Position numbers and translations under genes: made by a program
Assembly: GCA_022885665.1 (NCBI GenBank)
Contig: JAGQDJ010000011.1
Span: 62,001 to 126,000 of the forward strand
From: Triops longicaudatus
Taxonomy: Eukaryota > Arthropoda > Branchiopoda > Notostraca > Triopsidae
Reading direction: 5' to 3'
Length of the DNA: 64,000 nucleotides
Part shown: piece after piece, positions 40,766-49,963 of the stretch
Numbering within the stretch: the stretch's first letter is position 1
Layout: each line of letters starts with the position of its first letter
The notes under the pieces: generated by a model
Databases searched by the model: none
Seen by the model: the letters and a program-made list of their open reading frames with translations, nothing else
What the model was told of the DNA's origin: nothing

Positions 40766-40773
40766 CTTTAATG
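40766..40773. repeat. Right 8-bp target-site duplication of hAT element (CTTTAATG)
   Basis: It directly follows the right terminus at 40765 and matches the left copy at 39789-39796 in seven of eight bases. Confidence 0.75.
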
Positions 40774-40777
40774 TATA

Positions 40778-40855
40778 CAGTGGAACGCGCTTAATTTGAT
40801 AGGCTCCGGATCTGACAACAAATCTTAAATTAGGCGGATAATTAAATAGCACATA
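40778..40855 (+). mobile_element. Solo Tigger/pogo-like left terminus
   Basis: Immediately after the hAT duplication the sequence reads TA-TA then CAGTGGAACGCGCTTAATTT, followed by TCCGGATC and GGCGGATAATTA. This resembles the 'CAGTGGAACCTCG..TTAAT..CGGA' ends of Tigger/pogo elements. No matching inverted right end was found in the next 1.5 kb, so this is either a truncated copy or a chance likeness. The end at 40855 is arbitrary. Confidence 0.35.
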
Positions 40856-42941
40856 ATTGCATATAGAAACACGAATGCAGAGAATGCATTAAAACATGAA
40901 GTTACGGAAATGGTTTTAATATCAAAATATACTTGTGTTAAAAAGTATCTAATAAATTTTTTCCTTATTTCGTAGGTAAATAGTCCGTAACGGAGTCGCT
41001 GCGTTACACATGCAGGGTTAAGCTTGAACATGTTAGCTTTCAAGTCACACACTTTTAATACCTTCACTTCCCGTCTTAAAGCACACTATTAACCGTGGTC
41101 TAGGAGAATCATATTCTTAGTAAAGGGTGAAAGGTTTGGATTTACGGATGTCGGTTGAATAAGAGGTTTGTCGAAGCATTTGACAGAATATTGTGGCCTA
41201 CGGGTTTCAGATATAGGCATCTATTGCGTATCAGTTTAGCTGGAGTTAATTATAATTGTAAAATATCCAACGAGACATGAATATTTTACTACACAGACGG
41301 TTTACCTAACTAGACGACATTAATGTGACTTCTGTTTTTATAGGTTTAAATAAGATGAAGTTCAGTATCAAATAAGACAGTTTCTTATGTTATTCTGTAT
41401 TAATATAAGCAGGCTCTATTGTATAGATTGCGGAAGTCTGCCTAGCAAAAACAATACAAGGAGAAAAATAGAAGCACGTTTTTGACTTTCGAAGGCAAAA
41501 ATTTGCTGGCGTTCTGGTGCATTTCTGTGTCAATAGGTTCATAAGTATGCATAAGAAATTCACAAGCATAGTGTCACTGTTTAGGAGCATCCTACCACGG
41601 GAACTGTTAACCTAAGGGAAGTGAAACGCAGGGTGTTTACGTTGCAATGACCATAAAAGTCGTTGAGTATAGCGACAGTTTTGTCTTCCTGTCGTGTGTA
41701 AGGTGCGTCCGTCTATATACGAAGAAGAGAAATAGGGTACTTTATTCTCCCTGCGGCAATTTCTACCGTAACCTGGTTATAACGTTTCTCCGATTGAAGA
41801 TTCAGCCCACGACAATCCCGTTTACATGCAATAGCTTTTCTTTTCTAGAGATGAAACAAAGACGTATGAGGCCTATACATACATGTTGAACATATGGGGG
41901 TGTCATAACCAGAGACCTGCTACACACATCCGAAAACCTAGTTATCCTTTCATTTCTTCATAAATTTCTTGCCGGGCCTTTCATACCAGCATGCATTGGT
42001 AATGTATTCCTCTAACTCTTCCAAACTTCCGTACTCATAGGTTGGTATCAAATGTTTAATGCTCGCCTGCACGCAATCCGTTTTTTCTTCGAGTCAGCAA
42101 GGCTTGGAGGGGTTCATTGTTGTACAAAGTGGAAGAAAATAAGTGACGGTTATGTGCGCTGACCACTGAGGAGCGACTCAAGAGTCCTCACGTATCAAAA
42201 GAGCACGCCAACACTTGGGAGTTTCTCTAGGAACGCTGTCTGACTCGCTAATGACGCGTGGCAGGCCTCTTTTTCGGACAATTAAGAAAACCGTGTCGCT
42301 TTATTCGATTGTCTCTCGGTGGCACACGGATGACCTACTAGTCGTGACTTTGGTAGCTGAGATTCCCTTTGTCCTTCTTTGCCCTTTGCGTCCATGCTCG
42401 GCACCGTTTTTTCCATTTGGCTTGTGACAACGTTTCTTTGTTATTCCCTTTCACCTTTAAAAGGGTTGGGGGGGTAACGTAATTTTACGGATGGACAACC
42501 TTTGACATGGAAGCGTGGCAGGAGGTTTGCTCAGGGCTTGTAGGGCTGGAATGGCCATACGCAAGAGGTTCGGTCGTCTTGATTTGGGTTGCTTCGTCAG
42601 TCTGCTTGGATTCAACTCAAACTGGCAGACCTCCTCTTTTTATCTCTGGACGAAGCCTGAGGAAGTAAAACAGAGATCGAACCCCTCCGCGCGCCTTTCC
42701 CCAGAAGAGTCAATGAATCAAGGGCAAGTTTAATTGACCGACGACGTGGAAGCTACCTCGCACCCCCCTCTCATCCTTCCAGTGTTATTCCTTTGGTATT
42801 CCCAGTGCTTTTCGGGGCTTTGAAGCTCAGAGTTATGTACAGATACGCAGTAGCGTCCCATTTCCTTTTCCTTTTCCTTAAACAAGCATTTAAGCTTTTA
42901 TAGAAATTGTGCAGGTTTACTTCCACTGAGGTCGGGCGAAC
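40856..42941. other. Intergenic block between the nested transposon and the small gene
   Basis: AT-rich, with no recognised gene. The segment just after 40856 may be the interior of a truncated Tigger-like element. A pyrimidine-rich stretch at about 42860-42880 precedes the small open frame at 42942. Confidence 0.5.
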
Positions 42942-43235
42942 ATGGACGACCTTTCGACTTTGGCCAACTCAAAATCAGAGAAAGAAACGACAGACAAGCA
43001 GAAAAGCAAGAGTCTAAGGAAGGGAAAATTGGTAGGATTTGAGGAGGATGAAAAGGATCTCGTGGAATCTTATGTAAAAGAGAATAGCAAGATAAGCGAC
43101 AAGCTTGTCTCCCTAGAAGCTCTCTGTGACCTTCGAAGTGCGACAGTTGGTGTTTGTCAAATGTTCCAAAATATTTTACTTGAAAGGGACGGAAACATTG
43201 TCAAACATTATGAAAAGCGGAAAGACTTGCAATGA
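42942..43235 (+). CDS. Small hypothetical protein, charged, 97 aa
   Basis: The ATG lies in a strong context (A at -3, G at +4), 21 bases after an in-frame TGA, so the start is well defined. The product is hydrophilic: residues 1-55 are Ser/Lys/Glu/Asp-rich, with a segment EEDEKDLVESY at about 34-44, and are followed by a likely amphipathic helical stretch at about 48-95. There is no signal peptide or membrane segment. Its low Cys/Phe content and high charge differ from the noise-like open frames elsewhere in the window. A poly(A) signal with a GU-rich downstream element follows 124 bases after the stop, so a complete single-exon gene is possible. A 3' splice-like GTGCAG precedes the ATG by 28 bases, so it could instead be a terminal exon. 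I do not recognise the family. Confidence 0.4.
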   Translation: MDDLSTLANSKSEKETTDKQKSKSLRKGKLVGFEEDEKDLVESYVKENSKISDKLVSLEALCDLRSATVGVCQMFQNILLERDGNIVKHYEKRKDLQ

Positions 43236-43358
43236 CTCAGAGAGTAGCACAAGGCGTTCCGCACCCCATCAGCATCGATACGTAGTTTTGACTTGCTGTG
43301 AAAGGAATTCTCGTTGTAATGCCGCAGGTAGTAAGCAATGTAATGTAAAGTGTTTCGC

Positions 43359-43364
43359 AATAAA
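43359..43364 (+). terminator. Poly(A) signal AATAAA with GU-rich downstream element
   Basis: AATAAA is followed within a few bases by GGTTGTGTTCTTGTGG, the usual layout of a metazoan cleavage site. It lies 124 bases after the stop of the 97-residue open frame at 42942-43235 and is the main support for that frame being a real gene. Confidence 0.45.
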
Positions 43365-43385
43365 AAAGGTTGTGTTCTTGTGGAG

Positions 43386-46300
43386 TTGTTTCCGACACGG
43401 TTCAAGATATAATTGCTTGTTACATAAGGATGTTCCGAATGGTTCCGAAGAAAAACTTTTTCTCGTCTTTTTAACACGTCAATACTTAGAATTGTTGTAA
43501 GCTGCGATCCTATTGCGGAGCAACTGCATAGCGACATGATAACTGTAAATTTGCTCGAATGTAATGCAGACAAAGGTTCGCGAACTTTTGTCCGTGAAAT
43601 ATTTCTTGTAATAAACTTAAGGAAGTGCACCAGAGAGTTTTGAAGTTTCTCCCTTGCTAGGTTTGTAACTTTATTTATTAAGGAAACCGCAGAGAAAATT
43701 TTTTAGGAGAAAAAAAGTGTAACTTATATGGCATTCCCGAAGTTTTATGCGACTTGGCCTAGTACGTAACTACTTCCCTGTGATGTTATGTAGTCTTGAA
43801 AAAACAAAAATATCTGACATTACCGTGTACTTCCGTATCGAGCCCAGGTGGTAATAAAGGTATCTTTTAGCACGACAACTTATCGAACAGTCGTTGGGTA
43901 ACTGCCATTTAGCATGTATTGGGAGAGTGGTATAAGACGACAACTCAAGGTCGTTGGGTGCATAGGGTCTTACGGGTCGTTCACACCGAAGCGATCATGA
44001 CTTGACGGAGAGACAAGAAGTGGTAATTAGAGACCGAATCCTTAAGTTTGGTCGCTTTGTCAGTTAAGCCTGGGTGCTTGTAGAGCCCAAGGCAAGTTCT
44101 TCATCTTGTCTTTTCAGCTACTCTTTAATCAACATAGAGAAGAGTCCGGCTGACATGGCTGGTAACCTAACAACTGCGCATATCCAGCGATGGATTATCC
44201 AGTGCAACTTTATTGACAATATTTCCATATGCCCTCTGACTTTATTGATGATAAACGCTTGTCCATCATTGCTTCTACCCGGTTATAAGAACGTTAACTC
44301 GGGAGTGAATAGATGCTGTATCAGTATCTAATGCAATTTACAACTTAAAAAATAAAATTATTCAAAATTTAACAAAAACAATACATTTACAATACAGTTA
44401 CAAACAATACTTTTATGCGTATAAGTGTATTAAGGTTATAGCGGTACGAGGATTCGTGAGCGCGCCCATGTGATAAAGTTATTTAAGGTATTTGGGTTTT
44501 CACAGTTTTGGAGTGTATGGAAATCAGTTGGTTTTCGAAATCGAGCAGAATTAGCGACAGGTATACGCTGCAGTTCTTTTTTACGCAACGTGTGATTAGA
44601 ATATTCTTCGGAGAAGTTTACCATTTATGTAAAAAACTTAGAATAAGCTAGTTTGTTTAACATATTGTAGTCATGTATAAAAAATTTAAGATGAGCATTC
44701 GCTTTCGGACATGGACACGGGATACTGTGTTTGTTTCAGGAAGTAATTCTTAATTAAAGGAAAAATATAACGAATTATTCACGCAAAATTGTTGCTATGA
44801 AATATTGTTACAAATTTAAGAAGAGCAAATAATAATTATCGTGGCTTAATAATGCAAGTCTGGGTAGTATAATAAAATAGAAATAAAGATGCAGTCAATT
44901 GGCTACTATGCTTCACGGTAGCAATTACTACGGTAGCTACTTTGCTTATCGCTTGTCATCGTTTCCATCTCCATCCTGTCGTCACTATCTCCCTCAAACT
45001 AACGCTGGTATATCGTCTCATTCTTATCTCATCTGTAGCTTTTTCGTCATACCTTTAGCAAAGTCCAACGTTTCCGTATCGAAGTTAGCTAAGGCAAGCA
45101 AATGGCCCTTATCGTATCAGTGTGAAACACCCCTTAGCTTGAAATAATATGGGTAACATCTTCATTGGCACTGTGAGCGTATAACAATTACCATTCTGTT
45201 CTCAGAATGTGACCTTGACAAAGAACTGGCTAGCTAGTAGCTCATAAGTGACGTCGGATAAATAGCTACTGCGTGATAGTCTTCTGGCACGCCAGGGCTA
45301 TAGAATGACGTCACTTGTAAAGTTTTGCATGTTTCAGTGGTGTTCTCATTGCAAGAATGGCAAAGTCACCTAGAGATGTTAGGTTCCGCAGTAAGGTTGT
45401 GATGCAAGCTGTACCCATGACACGACTGACATAGGCATGATTAATAGTGATGCTTGTCTGTCAGATCGATGCCTCCACCTTTACACGTCATCTTTCTGGA
45501 GATCACGCAAACGATGGCGTGTTTGCTGAGCCCGTTAACAACTGGTAATAATCCATTGCGAGCGAAGGTCAGGAGGCAGCAAATTATTTCTTGATGAAAC
45601 ACTCTTGGGTGGGTCTGTATGGCCTCCTCTAGCATTATGAGCCTGGTCCGGAACTAGTTTCTTATTACTGACCGGAGATAGAAGGACGGGGTGCGTTTTT
45701 CTGAGCTCTAAACTGACCGGAAATGAATTCTTACCGATCGAAATGGACTTGGCCCGTTGAACTCTCGTTACCGTCATCGTTTTGAACCGTTTATGAAAGA
45801 AAAAGGCAAGCATAATTCGTGGAATATATGCGGGTTTGGACTTAGCTGTTGGTTAAAGGCAACTTGCGGTAAATTCGTAAAGAATTTTCTCTATTTCGAA
45901 CAAGTGTTCTTTTGAGTAAATTAATGGGACGAATATGTGGGTTTGTTTGCACTCAAAAGAGTAAAGCTTTTTGATCTTCAATGGTGGTCTGATTTATAGG
46001 GGTGTAGCATGCAATTAATCATCAGTGACAGCGCTTTTTGTGTCTTCTGGATCCTCGTGAATTGTTTAACAGGGGCGTTTATTATAACGCCACCACAAAT
46101 TGATCGAATTCAGCAGCTGGGTTATGCGTCAAGCTAGGGTGTTATGTGAAGTCAAAACAGCGACCAATATTTTGTCAGTTGATTTATGACTTGTGGACTG
46201 CCACATACGAAATGCTTACGAGCCAGGATCAGCGGCTGAAAAATGTCCTGGACTCCTACGTGGTATGCCATCTGGTGGTAAGCAGCCCAAAAAGGATACA

Positions 46301-46959
46301 CATGTTAGTGTTGGACTTCTCTATAGGCGGCGTTGCACTTTTTGGCGCGAACCAACTAAAAAGAGTTAAGAAATGCAGAAATGACATCGGCTTTGCTAAT
46401 TATTACGGCCAGAAAGTATTTTAAAACTCCTTACTTTTACAGAGTTTCGCGAATTTTGTCTACTAAAACTTTGAAATTGGAACGTTTTTGTCCGGAACAC
46501 CGATTTTAGTCGTTTTTGTGCCACTAGTCCGAATTTTTGTGTGTACCGCCAGTCTAGCCTCTCGCCTACTGAAGTCTGAATCAGGCTTGTGGCAATGTTG
46601 TAGTTCCTTAGTATGAGACAGATTTTACGGTTAATGATGGCACGTACCGTACTTTATATAAAAAAGAAGAGAAATATGTGATAGGACAAAAAAAAAATCA
46701 GCCGAAAAGGGCGAAATGCGTGTATCCTTGCCCAACTCTCGGCTGCCATTGTTGCATAAGTGGAACAAGAGCCATGGAAATAGCTGTAGCACTTTAATTT
46801 TCTTTTTGTTTCTGAAAGCTACGAAAATCTACTATGGGAAAAAAGTCTTAAAACTACACGAAAATAAAACTGGTATCACATGTACTTTTAGATTCTGAAG
46901 AAAACTTTTCAGTATGCCTTGTCTTTTACATACATACGTTTTCGAAACCACAGTTCCAA
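43386..46959. other. Gene-poor intergenic block
   Basis: Apart from the paired small hairpins at 43872-43959 I see no gene, RNA or transposon terminus here. The open frames present are within chance length. Confidence 0.5.
43872..43959 (+). repeat. Two copies of an ACGACAACT...GTCGTTGGGT unit
   Basis: ACGACAACT followed by GTCGTTGGGT occurs at 43872-43899 and again at 43937-43959 with a shorter spacer. Within each copy ACGAC and GTCGT are inverted, giving two small similar hairpins about 60 bp apart. Confidence 0.6.
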
Positions 46960-47550
46960 TTACTGCGGTCGTGGTTCGAACAAGCTTAGGAGTGTCCTCC
47001 AATGAGCCCTATCTTGGATCACGGACATTAGCTTGGAGGGTGGAATGCCGAGCCTCTCGAAACAAAAGTTGACAGAATAATCTTGCCACCTTATACAAGG
47101 TCTGCCTATGGGTCTTTTCTAGGTCAACTTGGTTTGGAATATCTTCCTCGGCAGTTTTTCAGCAGACATGCGCTGTGCGTGCCCTGGCCAGCGTAATTGA
47201 GATCTCTCGATTCTTAGGAAAAGCGGCTATATACGAAGAGATTCCCTAACGTCGCTGTTCTTCATCCTATCCATGCGGGTAACACTTGCAACTCTTCGCA
47301 AGAATCTCATTCAGCCGCCTGTATTCGGGAACTGATTCTTTCGCTCTTAACCCAAATTGCATAACCATAGGTAACGACAGGGACGTAAAAAAATAAAAAT
47401 AAAACGCTAAAAAAAATAGAGAGTTTCGCCGCCTAGGAGATCTCAAACCTGGTACCCACACTTCGCGAGAGCTCCCATAAAACTTGGTAGCGCGGCTTTC
47501 GATCTCTGTCTCCAATTTATCATTACTCGTGAACCATACTCACAAATATT
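46960..47550 (-). pseudogene. LINE reverse-transcriptase thumb and C-terminal region
   Basis: From the junction at about 47550 the minus strand gives FKYL, then FTSNDKLETEIESRATK (the 'YLGS..' thumb-side block), SSREVW, TYGYAIWVKSERISSRIQ, FLRRVASVTRMDRMKNSDV, RIERSQLRWPGHAQRM, RPIGRPCIRWQD and RLGIPPSKLMSV. In-frame TAGs fall after VRESLRI and after TKLT, and a one-base loss shifts the frame near IQAAE. The conserved 'RW.GH..RM' and 'GRP..RW.D' motifs identify the family's C-terminal domain. Confidence 0.88.
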
Positions 47551-47554
47551 TAAA

Positions 47555-48540
47555 TTACATGTGGGTTTATCGTCGTGTGGAGTCTACTGATCACTAGGTA
47601 GTGATAGGTACTCAGCTCCACCCCACGGTACACTCTGGTGTCCGTAACAAGGCTTTTGAAATCCCCTGAGACAATGATGTAATCTATCAGGGATTGTTGT
47701 TGACACGAAGCACCAGTCTGGCTGGTAAACTCCTTATGTCGTGTAAACCTGTCGTGTAAACTTTTGTGCTGGAAACAGGTATTCGTGATGTTCTATGCTT
47801 TGCCCGCGCAGAAATCGAGCAACTTCTTTCCTCTACCATTTTGGGTTGTCTCGCCGAATTTTCCGATCGCACATCACCAGGTTTGTTCGTAGTCCTTACA
47901 CGCGCATCGAAATCCCATGTCAGCATCAGTCGATCATTCCGGAACAGTGTAGAGAGGATTTTGTTAATGTTGACCAAAAACTGGTCGTAATCAGCTTCAA
48001 TGTTGAGTCCGTACACCTGAACGATCATTAGGTTTCCGAAGCCTTCAAACTTAAACCGAATAGTCACTTCCCTCCCATTGACGCGTTTCCATTCCACGAT
48101 CATTCCGGCCAGGTGAGGGACTGCGAGGATCCCGACACCCGCCCGTGCCCGGGTTTTAGGGTCGTCTCCGCTCCAGAAGAGAGTCCATCCATAATCAAGG
48201 GTGATAGAGCCAGAACCTTTCCTCTTGATTGAGGCTAGGCAAACTATATGTAGCCGTCTCCCACAACTTCAGGTTCTTTCCCGTACAGAGGGGTAACATT
48301 TAAAGTTCCAGTGTCTGTTCCAGAGGTCGTTCCTTTGCTTGTCCGTAAGGCATTGTGCCGTGGGTACAATACGATCGGTGGCAAGCCGGTCGGTAGGCCT
48401 GGGTGTTGCATGATAACGAGGTCCGATGCACTCAGACACATCGGATTGCCTGGTTCCAGAAGCCAACTTATCAATAGTCACCCTGGAAACACAATGACTA
48501 CCGCAGTCCTTATTATCCTGGGCAACGACTGAGCTAGTAT
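47555..48540 (-). pseudogene. LINE endonuclease domain (APE type), frameshifted
   Basis: Recognisable blocks in order are GTLNVTPLYGKEPEVV near 48300 (the usual W..GTLNV start), DYGWTLFWSGDD near 48170, AGVGILAVPHLAG near 48115, IVQVYGLN near 48018, LTWDFDARV near 47915 (in place of the catalytic GDFNA-type motif), and QSLIDYIIVSGDFKSL then ELSTYHYLV near 47690-47580 (in place of the ID-Y and SDH motifs, with the catalytic SDH degraded to STYH). The frame shifts at least twice between these blocks. Homology is clear, but catalytic residues are lost. Confidence 0.88.
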
Positions 48541-49680
48541 AAAAACTGAATATTGGACTTATCGTGCAAGATTTTGGTTCGTCTTAGTCACCCTCGGTGG
48601 AAGTCCCTACAGCATTGTTGAACCTGGGCTGTTTCGGCCTTGCACTTCCTTGGGTCCATCCTCGCGAAGGTGACGCGCCAACCAGTTGAGAGCAGTACAC
48701 CTTGTCTTGATTTTCAATTCTGAAAATGTGAAAGTATTTCTCCCGCACCTTTAGTGTGTAAAATATTCAAGGGCATTTTTGTTTTAAAGAGAAAAGAATA
48801 TGCCGTTTAAATGGAGAGCCCTGGGATCGAAGCTGAAGTGCTTCTTTGTGTTGAGGCTAGGTGGCGAGTGTGTGACTTCCTTGTAAAAAATCGGAAGCAT
48901 CAGTGCCATGCGTGCGGAAATGGTCTGCTAAAATCAAGGTCACTTTATAGAAGGTTGGCTCACTGGGTAGCTTCGCGTTTGAATTTGCCAGGGCTTAGGT
49001 CACGGATAATAGGCTAGGAATCAGCCAATTAGCACGCAGCGCTCGAGGCACGAAGCTGGCTAGTAATCAAAGCCTATGATTGACGAAAGTGTTTATGTGC
49101 TGAGAAATCTGAGCGATTATTATTAAACGTACAAGTACGTGCATATTTTCATTAATATTACGATTAGAGTAGTATATATATTTTGGGCATGATGATTTTT
49201 TCCCCCTTAGTTTGGTGAAGGTTTGTGTTAGGAAACACATTTATAACGACTTTAAACTTAACCGAGTTTATTGATTAAGTTTTTTATTTTGAAAAAAAAA
49301 AAATTGCACGCATAACCTCCGGATAAAGAGCGCACAATTCGTGTAAGTCCTGAAAAGTTGCTTTGCAAAATTTGAAAGGTCGCACTAGGGGGATTACGGT
49401 TGACATCACAAAACAAGCGTCCAGCAGCTCTCCTACCGTCACGCGTGCGCGGCTGAGCAAACCTTCTATAAAGAAACCTTGGGCTAACAAAGCAAGGTAT
49501 TGAAGTCTATGTATGAAGTCTATTATGAAGTCTTGTATTCTTCTACGTGAGGTCTCTGTGAGATTCGATTTGAATGTAGGTAACCAAAGCCTGTTTTCTC
49601 AAACGCCGCATAAAACGGTTGTGAAAACGCTCAACACGTCTTTATCGGAAAGTAGCAATTTCGTCCAGTACATGATGTCA
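48541..49680. other. Intergenic block between the LINE remnant and the MITE
   Basis: The first 150 bases or so (to about 48690) may be 5' sequence of the LINE, judging by their higher GC content next to its endonuclease. The remainder holds nothing recognisable. Confidence 0.45.
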
Positions 49681-49688
49681 CATGTTGC
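49681..49688. repeat. Left target-site duplication CATGTTGC
   Basis: A perfect 8-bp direct repeat with 49956-49963, flanking the inverted-repeat element between them. Confidence 0.9.
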
Positions 49689-49955
49689 CAGAGGCGCAGC
49701 TAGGAATTTGTTTCGGGGTAGGCCAGTAGACTCAAACGCCCCTCAATTTGCCTCAATTCAACTAAATTTTTATTTGCGGGGGACCAGCTAGTCCAGCCCT
49801 AAACGACATAGGCATAATGAAACCGGTACTGATACAGACATAAGCAATTCAATGTAAGACCTGCTACAATTGCGAAAAGGAGGAGTCAAGAATTTTTTTT
49901 AAGGATTTCGGGGTAGGCTTGGGCCTGCCGGGCCTACCCCCTGGCTGCGCCACTG
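49689..49955. mobile_element. hAT-type MITE, 267 bp
   Basis: The left end CAGAGGCGCAGCTAGG and the inverted right end CAGTGGCGCAGCCAGG match in 14 of 16 bases. Perfect 8-bp duplications CATGTTGC flank both sides, which is the hAT signature. Next to the termini, TTTCGGGGTAGGC occurs directly at both ends (49711-49723 and 49906-49918), and an inverted GCCTACCCC follows at the right, so the right end also folds into its own hairpin. There is no transposase, so it is non-autonomous and would have moved in trans. The perfect duplication suggests a younger insertion than the hAT copy at 39797. Confidence 0.88.
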
Positions 49956-49963
49956 CATGTTGC
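49956..49963. repeat. Right target-site duplication CATGTTGC
   Basis: Perfect copy of 49681-49688, directly abutting the right inverted terminus. Confidence 0.9.

Larger units (their letters stand above)
46960..48540 (-). mobile_element. Internally deleted, degenerate non-LTR retrotransposon (LINE) ORF2 remnant
   Basis: Read on the minus strand, this region holds both ends of a LINE ORF2 in order: an AP-type endonuclease (about 48540-47555), then the late part of the reverse transcriptase through the C-terminal domain (about 47550-46960), ending at a TAA at 46960-46962. The catalytic fingers and palm of the RT, roughly 1.5-2 kb in a complete element, are missing. At least two in-frame stops and several frameshifts make it a dead copy. 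The family is the widespread animal one whose C-terminus carries the 'GRP..RW.D' and 'RLGIPP..L' motifs. The 5' limit is uncertain and may reach about 48690. No target duplication or poly(A) tail was located. Confidence 0.9.

Noticed and set aside
43208..43630. 140-codon open frame on the minus strand overlapping the small gene
   Set aside because: It starts at GTG and overlaps the better-supported plus-strand frame at 42942-43235 and its poly(A) site.
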